Part shown: positions 39,721 to 48,613 of the stretch, in pieces | How positions within the stretch are numbered: the stretch's first letter is position 1 | Layout: every line of letters begins with the position of its first letter | From: F23-B02 sp963629425 | Lineage (GTDB): Bacteria; Bacillota; Clostridia; Oscillospirales; Oscillospiraceae | Direction: 5' to 3' | Assembly: GCA_963629425.1 (NCBI GenBank) | Contig: CAVGIU010000001.1 | Coordinates: 6,461 to 70,460, forward strand | Length of the DNA: 64,000 nt | Position numbers and translations under genes: made by a program | Notes under the pieces: model-generated | What the model was told of the DNA's origin: nothing | Databases searched by the model: none | The model's input: only the letters and a program-made list of their open reading frames with translations

Positions 39721-41864
39721 AAAATATTCTCACCATATGCAGAAACGATCTGCGCAGAATATCCTCCAGCGTCGTCGCCATCGTTATAATCCTCGGCCTT
39801 GCCGCCGTGCCCTGCCTGTATGCGTGGTTCAACATTTTCTCAAACTGGGATCCCTACGGTCAGGACGCTACCTCGCGCATAAAGATCGCCGTCGCCTCCG
39901 AGGACGCCGGTGCAAGCGTGCTGGGACTTAAATTAAACATCGGCGATAAGGTAATAAGCGCACTTGAGGCAAACGACACCATCGGCTGGCAGTTTGTCGA
40001 CACAAAGCAGGACGCATTGGACCTCGTATACAGCGGCGACTGCTACGCGGCGCTCGTCGTGCCCGAGGATTTCACTACCAACGTCACCAGCTTTTTGAGC
40101 GGCGACATCACCAATCCCGAGATAATCTTCTATCAGAACGACAAGAAAAACGCCATTGCGCCGAAGATAACCAGCAAGGCTAAGACCGCAGTTCAGGAGC
40201 AGGTAAACGCCACATTCGTGCAGACGATATCCGACGATATCGCCTCGCTGATTTCCGTTGCAAATGCAAACGGCGTCACCGCCGAGAGTCTGCTGAACGA
40301 TCTGAGCGCCGACATAAGCGACCTGAGCGATAAGCTTTCCGACTGCTGCGCGGCGCTGAGCGCCGCAAACGGCCTGACAAATGCCGCGAAAAACCTCATC
40401 AGCATTTCCGTGAAGCTGTGCAACAACACCTCGACAACGCTCGAGCAGTCGAAGGAGCTTCTCAACAAGGTCGGCGATGATACTGCAACGCTAAATGATC
40501 GCATCGACACCACCGTGCAGAGCGTCACCACCGCCCTTGCGCAGGCCGACGCCAACCTCGCCGCCATCCAGACGAGCCTTGAAAACGCGTTTTCCGACAT
40601 AAATCGTTATAACGACTACGTTTCTACCGGTCTTGCCGCCGACGTTGCGATGCTTGATGCTCTGAGCACGAACTGCTCGGATATGGCGCAGTCGTTTTCC
40701 TCCATCGGCTTTGATGCGGCGGCGACTCAGATGAGTGCGCTCGCCTCTAAGCTTAAGAGCCTCAGCTCGGCTCTCGGCAGCCTCACGGAGGCAAACGACG
40801 AAAGCTGGGAGGGCATCCGCGAGCAGCAGACCTCGCTCATAGAGTCCGTTACCTCCGCGCGCGAAACGATAAGCAGCCTCTCGGCCACGGTCAGCAGTGA
40901 CCTCGCGCCGAAGCTGCACTCCGCGCTTGCCGGGGCGCAGAGCGCCTCGACCAACGTAAGCTCCGTGCTCGGCAGCCTTCAGAGCTCGACGAGTGCGCTG
41001 AGCGGCACCCTGAACTCCTACCTCGGCTCGATAGGCACCATGCAGTCCGGATTTACCGACACGCAGAAGGCCATAGAGGGTGCGCAGGCTGAGCTCAAGG
41101 TCATTTCCGAATTCGTCTCGGCGCTTGCCGGCAGCAAGCTGCTTGCCGAGGTGAGCGATACGCTTGAAAACGACGGCGATCTTGTCGGCGGATACCTCGC
41201 CTCGCCCATCAGCATGGACACCGTCATAAAGTATGAGGTCGCAACCTACGGCTCGGCGATGGCTCCGTTTTACACGGTGCTTGCCCAGTGGGTCGGCGCA
41301 CTGCTGAGCGCGGTGTTCCTCAAGGTCAAGATCCGCGCCGAGGACGAGCCCCTCGGCCTGCGTCTGCACGAGAGATTTTTCGGTCGCTACGGTCTGTTCT
41401 TCCTCGTCGCTATCGGTCAGGCGCTGATCGTTTCGCTCGGCGATCTGTTCTATGTGCAGATCCAATGCCTGTATCCCTGGCGCTTCGTACTTGCGGCCGT
41501 CGTCACGGGACTTTGCTTCTCACTTATAAACTATGCGCTTGTTTTCGCGCTCGATAATATCGGCATGGCGGCCTCCGTCATCGTCATGGTCATGCAGGTC
41601 GCGGGCTCCGGCGGCACATATCCCATCGAGGTCCTCCCGGATATATTCCGGAAGCTTTACGACTACATGCCCTTCAAATACGCAATGAACGCAATGCGAG
41701 AGACCATCGCGGGAATGTACGGCAGCAACTACACCCATGACATTGTCGTCCTCCTGTGCGTCGCGCTCGGTTCGATAATTTTCGGACTTGCGCTGTACTA
41801 CCCCTGCCTTGGCCTGAATCGCCTAATAGAATCAAGTAAAAGAAAGAGTGAGATCATGCAATGA
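39717..41864 (+). CDS. YhgE/Pip-family membrane protein 2
   Basis: The 715-residue protein repeats the architecture of the first YhgE protein: N-terminal helix ending AAVPCLYAWFNIFSNWDPYGQ, long extracytoplasmic coiled-coil region (about 170-480) and a C-terminal membrane domain with GSGGTYPIEVLPDIFRKLYDYMPFKYAMNAMRETIAGMYG. GAGGTGACGAA precedes its start and overlaps the upstream stop. The two proteins could form a heterodimer with an ABC-2-like membrane part. Confidence 0.87.
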   Translation: MKNILTICRNDLRRISSSVVAIVIILGLAAVPCLYAWFNIFSNWDPYGQDATSRIKIAVASEDAGASVLGLKLNIGDKVISALEANDTIGWQFVDTKQDALDLVYSGDCYAALVVPEDFTTNVTSFLSGDITNPEIIFYQNDKKNAIAPKITSKAKTAVQEQVNATFVQTISDDIASLISVANANGVTAESLLNDLSADISDLSDKLSDCCAALSAANGLTNAAKNLISISVKLCNNTSTTLEQSKELLNKVGDDTATLNDRIDTTVQSVTTALAQADANLAAIQTSLENAFSDINRYNDYVSTGLAADVAMLDALSTNCSDMAQSFSSIGFDAAATQMSALASKLKSLSSALGSLTEANDESWEGIREQQTSLIESVTSARETISSLSATVSSDLAPKLHSALAGAQSASTNVSSVLGSLQSSTSALSGTLNSYLGSIGTMQSGFTDTQKAIEGAQAELKVISEFVSALAGSKLLAEVSDTLENDGDLVGGYLASPISMDTVIKYEVATYGSAMAPFYTVLAQWVGALLSAVFLKVKIRAEDEPLGLRLHERFFGRYGLFFLVAIGQALIVSLGDLFYVQIQCLYPWRFVLAAVVTGLCFSLINYALVFALDNIGMAASVIVMVMQVAGSGGTYPIEVLPDIFRKLYDYMPFKYAMNAMRETIAGMYGSNYTHDIVVLLCVALGSIIFGLALYYPCLGLNRLIESSKRKSEIMQ

Positions 41865-42523
41865 TAATCGATTTTAAAGCGCATGTAATGCCGGGCATGG
41901 ACAAAACCTGCAAAAACAGGATCGACACCATCCGCCGCCTTATGGCGGCAAAGGACGCCGGTGTCGACCTAATCGTCGCTGCGCCCGTTTACGATCCCGA
42001 CGAGTGCAGCGTTGAGGAATTTCTCGATCGCCGCCGCCAGTCCGAGGACATCCTCGGCAGCCTCATGAACGATGAGCTGCCCGAGGTCATGTCGGCCGCG
42101 ACAACAAAATTCAGCGAAAGACTCCTGACTGAGGAGAATCTTCCGGAGCTCTGCTTCGGCGACAGATGCTTTCTGCTGAACATGGAGGACGTTGAGTGGA
42201 ACGATACGACCGAGGCCGTGCTCAGACGCCTCTCCGGCAAGCTTGGCATGAACGTCATCCTCACCGGCGCGGGCGAGGGCGTGCTCAAAAACAGCGAAAA
42301 GCTCCAGCAGCTGGGCGTTCACGTCATGCTCGATCTCGACGAAATCCACCATAAAAAGCAGATCCGCGCCTACCTCCCGCTCATCGGCAGCGGCCTTATC
42401 TGCGCCATCGGCAGCGACTGGGCCTCCGAAGCGCCCTACCGCTTCCTGAGAAAGACCATAAGGCGTATGGATGAAGCCTTTGACACGGTCATGGCCGCCT
42501 CCGCTCATCTGCTCGGCAAATAA
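41861..42523 (+). CDS. CpsB/PHP-like protein lacking the metal-binding HxH motif
   Basis: The 220-residue protein aligns by eye with CpsB/YwqE-type PHP tyrosine phosphatases. MIIDFKAHVMPGMDKT occupies the place of MIDIHSHILPGVDDG, followed by VDLIVAAPVYDPDE for the ATPHY segment, and IGSDWASEAPYRFLRK for the C-terminal IASDAH motif. The first histidine of HxH, the second-motif His and the last Asp-Ala-His are not kept, so it is probably not an active metal phosphatase. It overlaps the second YhgE gene by 4 bp (ATGA). It may be a binding or regulatory subunit of that operon. Confidence 0.6.
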   Translation: MIIDFKAHVMPGMDKTCKNRIDTIRRLMAAKDAGVDLIVAAPVYDPDECSVEEFLDRRRQSEDILGSLMNDELPEVMSAATTKFSERLLTEENLPELCFGDRCFLLNMEDVEWNDTTEAVLRRLSGKLGMNVILTGAGEGVLKNSEKLQQLGVHVMLDLDEIHHKKQIRAYLPLIGSGLICAIGSDWASEAPYRFLRKTIRRMDEAFDTVMAASAHLLGK

Positions 42524-42551
42524 GCCGACCCCCCGAAATAGAGAAGAATGC

Positions 42552-42584
42552 TTATCCCCGGTCTGTTTTTCAGACCGGGGATAA
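42552..42584. terminator. Hairpin after the YhgE operon
   Basis: TTATCCCCGGTCTG and CAGACCGGGGATAA form a perfect 14-bp stem around TTTTT. The T tract after it is absent, so it may work weakly or with Rho. Confidence 0.6.
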
Positions 42585-42592
42585 ATTCAGCC

Positions 42593-42623
42593 TTGACTCT
42601 ACAATAATTGTAGAGTTTAATAT
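42593..42623 (+). promoter_or_regulatory. MerR-type promoter and operator of the MATE/MerR operon
   Basis: TTGACT (42593-42598) and TAATAT (42618-42623) are 19 bp apart, the over-long spacing used by MerR activators. A perfect dyad CTCTACAAT-A-ATTGTAGAG (42597-42615) fills the spacer. The layout matches BmrR-type promoters, and the regulator is encoded by the second gene of the operon. Confidence 0.85.
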
Positions 42624-42642
42624 GATTATCCGAGGTGATAGC

Positions 42643-43986
42643 ATGGAACGAAATCTCACAACAGGCAGCGTGTTTAAAAACATAGTCATCTTTTCGCTGC
42701 CGTATTTTTTATCATATTTTCTTCAGACGCTGTACGGCCTGGCGGATCTGTTCATAATCGGCCGGTACGAGGGCGTTGCGTCGACGACGGCGGTTTCCAT
42801 CGGCAGTCAGGTCATGCATATGCTCACGGTCATGATAGTCGGTCTTGCCATGGGCACGACTGTGTCCATCGGCCGCGCGGTCGGAGCGAACGATAAAAAG
42901 CGCGTCTCGGCCTGCGTTGGCAACACGGTCACGCTGTTCATGCTCGTGTCCGTTGCCCTGACGGCCGTGCTCATGCTGCTCGTGCGTCCTATAGTAAGCG
43001 TCATGTCAACGCCTGAGGAGGCCGTCAGCGGAACGGTAAGCTATCTCATCATCTGCTTTGCCGGCATCCCGCTCATCACGGCCTATAATATCATAAGCAG
43101 CATTTTCCGCGGCATGGGCGACAGCAAAAGCCCCATGTACTTCATCGCCGTGGCCTGCGCCGCGAACATCGCGCTGGACTATCTTTTCATGGGCGCGATG
43201 CACCTCGGCCCTGCGGGCGCCGCGCTCGGCACTACGATAGCGCAGGCTATAAGCGTCGTCACCGCGCTCATCGCAATACGCCGCCATAAGAGCATCTCAT
43301 TTTCAAAAAGCGACCTGCATCCGCAGCGCGGCGTCATGGGGCAGATACTGTCCATCGGCGTGCCCGTCTCGCTTCAGGACGGACTCATTCAGATCGCATT
43401 TATCATCATAACCGTCATCGCCAACCGCCGCGGACTCACGGATGCCGCCGCTGTCGGCATAGTCGAAAAGATCATAAGCTTTCTGTTCCTCGTACCCTCG
43501 TCGATGCTCTCGACGGTGTCGGCTCTCGGCGCGCAGAACCTCGGCGCGGGAAAACCCGAGCGGGCAAAAAAAACGCTGTGGTACGCCATTGCGATCGCGG
43601 CCGGCTTCGGCGTGTTTATAAGCATCCTCATCCAGTTTATCGCCGAGCCCGTCGTCGGCCTGTTCACGCCCGATGAAAACGTCATCGTCTCCGGCGGGCA
43701 GTATCTGCGCGGCTATATCCTCGACTGCGCCTTTGCCGGAGTTCACTTCTGCTTCAGCGGCTATTTCTGCGCCTGCGGAATGTCGATAATTTCGTTTATC
43801 CACAACATAACGGGCGTTGCGCTCGTTCGCGTTCCGGGCGCATACCTTATGTCGAAAATGTTCCCGTCGACGCTGCTGCCCATGGGACTTGCGACGGCGG
43901 CAGGCTCGCTTTTGCAGGTCGTTATCTGCATCGCGGCTTACAGGATAATAAGCCGCAGAGAAAGAGCGGGGCAGAGCCTTGGATAA
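42643..43986 (+). CDS. MATE family efflux transporter
   Basis: The ATG at 42643 follows GAGGTG by 6 bases. The 447-residue protein has twelve membrane helices in two halves. The N-terminal half holds IVIFSLPYFLSYFLQTLYGLADLFIIGRYEG, and the second half holds ILSIGVPVSLQDGLIQIAF, typical of MATE exporters. It probably expels drugs or cationic metabolites in exchange for Na+ or H+. The adjacent BmrR-like regulator and MerR-type promoter indicate induction by its own substrates. Confidence 0.92.
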   Translation: MERNLTTGSVFKNIVIFSLPYFLSYFLQTLYGLADLFIIGRYEGVASTTAVSIGSQVMHMLTVMIVGLAMGTTVSIGRAVGANDKKRVSACVGNTVTLFMLVSVALTAVLMLLVRPIVSVMSTPEEAVSGTVSYLIICFAGIPLITAYNIISSIFRGMGDSKSPMYFIAVACAANIALDYLFMGAMHLGPAGAALGTTIAQAISVVTALIAIRRHKSISFSKSDLHPQRGVMGQILSIGVPVSLQDGLIQIAFIIITVIANRRGLTDAAAVGIVEKIISFLFLVPSSMLSTVSALGAQNLGAGKPERAKKTLWYAIAIAAGFGVFISILIQFIAEPVVGLFTPDENVIVSGGQYLRGYILDCAFAGVHFCFSGYFCACGMSIISFIHNITGVALVRVPGAYLMSKMFPSTLLPMGLATAAGSLLQVVICIAAYRIISRRERAGQSLG

Positions 43987-44797
43987 GGAAAAGCTTTTCT
44001 CCATCGGCGAGGTCGCTCGTATGTTTGACCTGAGCGTCGGCACACTGCGCCACTACGAAACGCTCGGTCTTGTGCAGCCGGAGCATGTAGACCCCGACAC
44101 GGGTTATCGATACTACAGTGTGCGGCAGTTTGAGCCCTTAAACACCGTGCGCTATCTGCGTATGCTGGATATGCCGCTGTCCGCCATCGGCGATTTTCTC
44201 AAAAATCGAGATGTCTGCAACATCGAGCAGAAGCTCCTGCACCAAAAGGCCGAGATCGGCAAAAAGCGGCGTGAGCTTGAGATAATCGAGCGCAAGATCG
44301 ACAATCGCCTGAGCATGCTCGCGGACGCGAAAAGCGCAGCCCTTGACGTGATAGAGGAAAAAATCCTGCCGCCCTGCCGTCTCGTGTGGGTCGAAAAGCC
44401 GCTGAAACTGGATAACGCGCTCAATATGGAGCTGCCCATCCGCGGGCTCGACGGGAGCCGCCGCGACACCGCCGTGTTTCTCGGCAAGGTCGGTGTCGGC
44501 ATATCGAGGGATAACCTGCTTGCGGGCAGATTTGATAAGTACGATTGCATTTTCCTCGTCCTCGACGAAGATGAGGCGGGGGACGGAGTACGGGAAAAAC
44601 CCTCGACGAGGTGCGTTACCCTCCGCTATTGCGGAAGCCACCGCGATGCCGCCGCTCAGTACCGCAAGCTTGCAGCTTATATGAAAAAGCGCGGCCTTGA
44701 GCCGTCGGATTTTTCGCGCGAGATCACGATGATAGACTACGGTGTGACAAGCGACCCCGAGCAGTTCGTAACGCAGATAAGCATACCGATTGAATAG
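43979..44797 (+). CDS. MerR-family regulator, BmrR-like
   Basis: The 272-residue protein has the MerR DNA-binding domain (FSIGEVARMFDLSVGTLRHYETLGLVQPEHVDPDTGYRYYS, about 7-47), a dimerisation helix (about 80-120) and a C-terminal GyrI-like effector domain, as in BmrR. It should activate the 42593 promoter when bound to a drug. The start is TTG at 43979 and overlaps the MATE gene by 8 bp, so it is translationally coupled and autoregulated. Confidence 0.9.
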   Translation: MDKEKLFSIGEVARMFDLSVGTLRHYETLGLVQPEHVDPDTGYRYYSVRQFEPLNTVRYLRMLDMPLSAIGDFLKNRDVCNIEQKLLHQKAEIGKKRRELEIIERKIDNRLSMLADAKSAALDVIEEKILPPCRLVWVEKPLKLDNALNMELPIRGLDGSRRDTAVFLGKVGVGISRDNLLAGRFDKYDCIFLVLDEDEAGDGVREKPSTRCVTLRYCGSHRDAAAQYRKLAAYMKKRGLEPSDFSREITMIDYGVTSDPEQFVTQISIPIE

Positions 44798-44800
44798 AAA

Positions 44801-44826
44801 AATCCCACACCAAACGGTGTGGGATT
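44801..44826 (-). terminator. Terminator between the MerR gene and rpmE
   Basis: AATCCCACACC and GGTGTGGGATT form an 11-bp stem. A TTTTTC tract follows on the minus strand, so it mainly ends the rpmE transcript; on the plus strand the tract is poor. Confidence 0.8.
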
Positions 44827-44844
44827 AAACTTGTAATCAAAAAA

Positions 44845-45045
44845 TTACTTAATGCCGTATTTCTTGTTGAACTTATCAACACGGCCGCTGGTGTCGACCA
44901 GCTTCTGCTTGCCGGTGTAGAAGGGATGGCACTTCGAGCAGATCTCGACGCTGATGCCGGGGCGGGTCGAGCCGGTCTCGATAGTTGCGCCGCAAGCGCA
45001 CTTTATAACGGTGGGCTGATAGTTAGGATGGATTCCTGCCTTCAT
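44845..45045 (-). CDS. rpmE: Ribosomal protein L31, zinc-binding form
   Basis: The 66-residue protein starts MKAGIHPNYQPTVIKCACG and keeps the Zn ligands C16-x-C18 and C36-x2-C39 (EICSKCHPFYTGKQKL), so it is the C+ (zinc) form of the large-subunit protein L31. GGAG precedes the ATG. It is a single gene upstream of its terminator. Confidence 0.96.
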   Translation of the reverse strand: MKAGIHPNYQPTVIKCACGATIETGSTRPGISVEICSKCHPFYTGKQKLVDTSGRVDKFNKKYGIK

Positions 45046-45151
45046 TGTTCATATCTCCTCGTCATAGGCTATCTTGAGCATGCAAAACGCATGGTTACAA
45101 GACGCAAAGCTAATTTTAGCACAGTGCTCTGCTATTTGCAACAGTTTTTTA

Positions 45152-48100
45152 TCACATTTCCACACTAACGGTCTCGCCCGAATAAAGGAAATACAGCACA
45201 CACTCGCGCACGGGCTTGCCCGTCATGCGCTTCGCGGCGTAAGCGTAGGCCTCGAGCTGCTTTGCGTAGCTCCTTGCGCGAGATATGAGCTCCTCTCCTC
45301 GCACGCGGTCGGTTTTATAGTCGATGATCGTTATCTCGCCGCCCTCGTCGATCATGCAGTCGATGACACCCTGCAAAAGCACGCTCTCGCCCTCTCCGCC
45401 GGGGAAGAATTTTTCCGCCGGGCACAGGAGCGAAAATTTAAACTCGCGCCAAAGCCTGTCGGCGCTCATTATCCGCTGTCCGACAGGAGAGGCAAACAGC
45501 CGCCGGATGCAGCCGAGGTCGACGCTCTCGGCCTGCTGAGATGTCAGGAATTTTTGCGCTGTCAGCCGCGCAAGCTCCTCGCGCAGGGCTTTTTCCGAGT
45601 CCGCTTTGTCGTAATCAACGTGCTGCAAGAACGTATGCGCCGCCGAGCCGCGCTGCGTCGGCGTGAGAGGGCGATCGTCCCCCAGCCGCGGCGCACGAAA
45701 ACGCGAGCTCGTCGCGGGTGCTATGCTCTCGGCCTCCTCGTCGCTTTCCTCAAGGTGCTTGAGCTCCGTTGCCGTGACCTTTGAGGGCAAAAACGTCGCC
45801 GCCTCGTGCGGATACGAAAACGCAAGGTTGCGCCGCAGTTTTTCGACAATATCTGCGGCAAACGGCGCTTTTTCGAGCTCGGTCTCCTCCTCCTGCGCGG
45901 CAGTGGCCTCGGCCGCACTGACAAACGAGAGCTTAATTTTCTCCTCGCCTGAGCACAGCTGCGCGCAGATCATCCAGTCGGCCATACTCTGCGCGCCTAT
46001 GAGCACCTCCGGCGACATGGGGTTTGTGCACTGCAGCATCATGCTCTGAAGCTTTTCCTCGGGTTCCTTCAGCGCCGCCGTGATGATGAGCCGCTCGCGG
46101 GCTCGCGTGAGCGCGACGTACAATAGGCGCATTTCCTCCGACAGCATCTCGCGCTTTAGGCGCTGCTTTATCGCATTTCGCGCAAGCCCGGGGTATTCGA
46201 GCCTGCGGGAAGCGTCGTAGACCTTCGCGCCGAGGCCGAGCTCGGGGTGGATGAGCACCGTCTGCTTCAGGTCGGCGCTGTTAAAGCGGCGCGACGTGTC
46301 GCACAAAAACACGACCGGGAACTCGAGACCCTTGGATTTGTGAATCGTCATTATCTTCACCGCGTCGTCTGTCCCCGCCGCGCCCATATCGCCGCCGCGC
46401 CCGGCAAGCTGCCGCAGCCAGCGGCAGAAGCGGTGCAGGCCGCGAAAGCCGCCCGAGGCGAAGCGCTCGGATAATTCGAGCATCATGCGCAGGTTTGCCA
46501 GCCTCTGCGGTGCGTCCTGCATCGCGGCGCACTTTGCCGTGAGGTCAAGCTCGTTATAGATAAACGTGAGCAGCTCGTCGACCGGTGCATCCGTCGCGCG
46601 AGAGCGCAGTTTTTCCAGTGTTTCAAGGAACTTTCCGCATTTTTCATCTGTCCCGGCGGCTTTTTTGAGCGCCGTGTAAAAGTCGCCATCGCGGTCGGCA
46701 AGGCGTATCTGAGTCAGCTCGTCGGCCGTGAAGCCGAAGGCGCTCGAGCGCAGAACGGCAATGAGCGCAACGTCCTGATGCGGATTGTCGATGATGGCAA
46801 GCAGGCTCATCAGCGAGGCAATCTCGGTCGCCGAAAAGAAGCTGCCGCCCTGCCCGGCGGCGACGGGTATGCCGCGCAAAATGAGCTCCCGGCGGTAGGT
46901 CTCGCCCACGGAGTTTGCCGAACGCATCAAAAGCGCGATATCGCCGTAGCCGAGCGCGCGGCCGGAGACCGTCATGCCGGAGCGCATGAGCTTAAGTATT
47001 TTTTCTGCGACGACGGCGGCCTCTTTTTCGGTCTTGTCGCGCAGATCGTCCTCGTCGCTCTTGACGTCGATGAGGATGAGCTCGGGCGTGGCTCCCGGAT
47101 CGTCATACACACCGCCGCATCGCAGGAGTGCGTTCTCGTCATAGTCGATCTCGCCGAGCTTTTTCGACATACAGGCGGAAAAAACGCCGTTTATGCCGTC
47201 GATGACCTCCCGCCGCGAACGGAAGTTTTCCTGAAGCATGATCTTTATGGGCTCATTTTCGCCCGCATCGGGCAAAAACGCATATTTTTCGTATTTTTCG
47301 GTGAATATCAGGGGATCGGTCAGGCGGAACCGATAGATAGACTGCTTTACGTCGCCGACCATGAACAGGTTTTCACCGTTTTTCGACAAAGCGCGGAAAA
47401 TTTCGTCCTGTACGCGGTTTACGTCCTGATATTCGTCGACCATGATCTCGCAGAAACGCTGCGACGTTTCGCGCGCAAGCTCGGTGGGGCTGCCGTCCTC
47501 GTTGGTCAGAAGCTGCGCCGTCAGATGCTCGAGGTCTGCAAAATCGACCTCGGCTCTTCGGCGTTTTTCGGCGGCATAGGCTCTGTCAAAGCGCAGCGTA
47601 AGCTCAATGAGCGCCCTCATCGCCGGAGCGGAGGAGCGCATGTCGCAAAGTAGCTTTTCGCTGCTTGCCGAGAGCAGCTTATCATATTTTGCGCAGCTTT
47701 TTTTGCACAGGTCGCGCACGGCCTTCGTGTGCTCCTTGAGCTCCGGGTCGAGCGGATTTCTGATCACACCGAGCTTCGGAAAGCTTATGGGCAGAGCCTC
47801 ACGCGCCCCGTCCCAGCCAAGCTCGCAGACGCGGGCAAAGTCGCGCAGAGAAAGTGCGGTCTCGGCAAAGCCGGGGCCGTATTTTGCGGCGACGAGCGCG
47901 TCTTTTTCAGCAAGCGTGCAGATTTCGTCCATCCTCTGCGCCCAGTAAAGCGCATCGTCGCGCACAGCGTTCAGTATCTCCGCGCCCCAGACGGTTTTCC
48001 CTGCATCGGTCTCCTCGGGTTCGAGCACTTCAAGCTGCTGCCTGAGCCATAATTCAGGCCGCGCGTGGCTCTGCGTTTTGCGGTGAAGCTCGAGCACCGT

Positions 48101-48613
48101 CTCGGCAAGGCGTTTATCGTCGCGTCCCGCGCCCACGGTGTCGGATAAAAGGCGAAAGCCCTCGTCGGGCGCCTCGTAGCAGGCGTCCAGAACGCGCTGG
48201 ATAACGCGCTGCTTTATTGCCTCGGCTCTGTCCTCCTCAATGACCCGAAACTCCGGTGAAAGCTGAGCTGCGTGGCAATTTTCGCGCAGAAAGCTCTGGC
48301 AGAAGGAGTCAATCGTGCCGATCTGCGCTTTGGCGCACAGGGCGCTTTGACGACGAAGGCGGCGGTTGTCCGGATCTACGGCCAGGCGCTCGGAGATCTC
48401 GTCGAGTATGCGGCTTTTAAGCTCCGCGGCGGCGGCCTTGGTGAACGTGATGACAAGGAAGCTGTCTATATCCGCGTCGTGCTCTATGCGGCGCAGGAGG
48501 CGCTCGGTCAAAACTCTCGTTTTGCCGCTTCCCGCCGCCGCCGAGACGAGCACTGCCCTCCCCGATTCCTCTATCGCACTTTTCTGTGCACTTGTCGGCT
48601 CAAACCTCGCCAT
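45152..48613 (-). CDS. addA: ATP-dependent helicase/nuclease subunit AddA
   Basis: The 1153-residue protein is a UvrD-type helicase with a C-terminal nuclease. It shows Q-motif/Walker A AVLVSAAAGSGKTRVLTERL (about 19-38), Walker B EIMVDEYQDVNRVQDEIF, motif III FMVGDVKQSIYRFR, motif V MTIHKSKGLEFPVVFL, motif VI LLYVALTRARERLII and the nuclease core GVIDCMIDEGGEITIIDYKTD near residue 1090. With AddB it resects double-strand breaks and degrades DNA to Chi. Its start overlaps the end of addB by 14 bp. Confidence 0.95.
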   Translation of the reverse strand: MARFEPTSAQKSAIEESGRAVLVSAAAGSGKTRVLTERLLRRIEHDADIDSFLVITFTKAAAAELKSRILDEISERLAVDPDNRRLRRQSALCAKAQIGTIDSFCQSFLRENCHAAQLSPEFRVIEEDRAEAIKQRVIQRVLDACYEAPDEGFRLLSDTVGAGRDDKRLAETVLELHRKTQSHARPELWLRQQLEVLEPEETDAGKTVWGAEILNAVRDDALYWAQRMDEICTLAEKDALVAAKYGPGFAETALSLRDFARVCELGWDGAREALPISFPKLGVIRNPLDPELKEHTKAVRDLCKKSCAKYDKLLSASSEKLLCDMRSSAPAMRALIELTLRFDRAYAAEKRRRAEVDFADLEHLTAQLLTNEDGSPTELARETSQRFCEIMVDEYQDVNRVQDEIFRALSKNGENLFMVGDVKQSIYRFRLTDPLIFTEKYEKYAFLPDAGENEPIKIMLQENFRSRREVIDGINGVFSACMSKKLGEIDYDENALLRCGGVYDDPGATPELILIDVKSDEDDLRDKTEKEAAVVAEKILKLMRSGMTVSGRALGYGDIALLMRSANSVGETYRRELILRGIPVAAGQGGSFFSATEIASLMSLLAIIDNPHQDVALIAVLRSSAFGFTADELTQIRLADRDGDFYTALKKAAGTDEKCGKFLETLEKLRSRATDAPVDELLTFIYNELDLTAKCAAMQDAPQRLANLRMMLELSERFASGGFRGLHRFCRWLRQLAGRGGDMGAAGTDDAVKIMTIHKSKGLEFPVVFLCDTSRRFNSADLKQTVLIHPELGLGAKVYDASRRLEYPGLARNAIKQRLKREMLSEEMRLLYVALTRARERLIITAALKEPEEKLQSMMLQCTNPMSPEVLIGAQSMADWMICAQLCSGEEKIKLSFVSAAEATAAQEEETELEKAPFAADIVEKLRRNLAFSYPHEAATFLPSKVTATELKHLEESDEEAESIAPATSSRFRAPRLGDDRPLTPTQRGSAAHTFLQHVDYDKADSEKALREELARLTAQKFLTSQQAESVDLGCIRRLFASPVGQRIMSADRLWREFKFSLLCPAEKFFPGGEGESVLLQGVIDCMIDEGGEITIIDYKTDRVRGEELISRARSYAKQLEAYAYAAKRMTGKPVRECVLYFLYSGETVSVEM

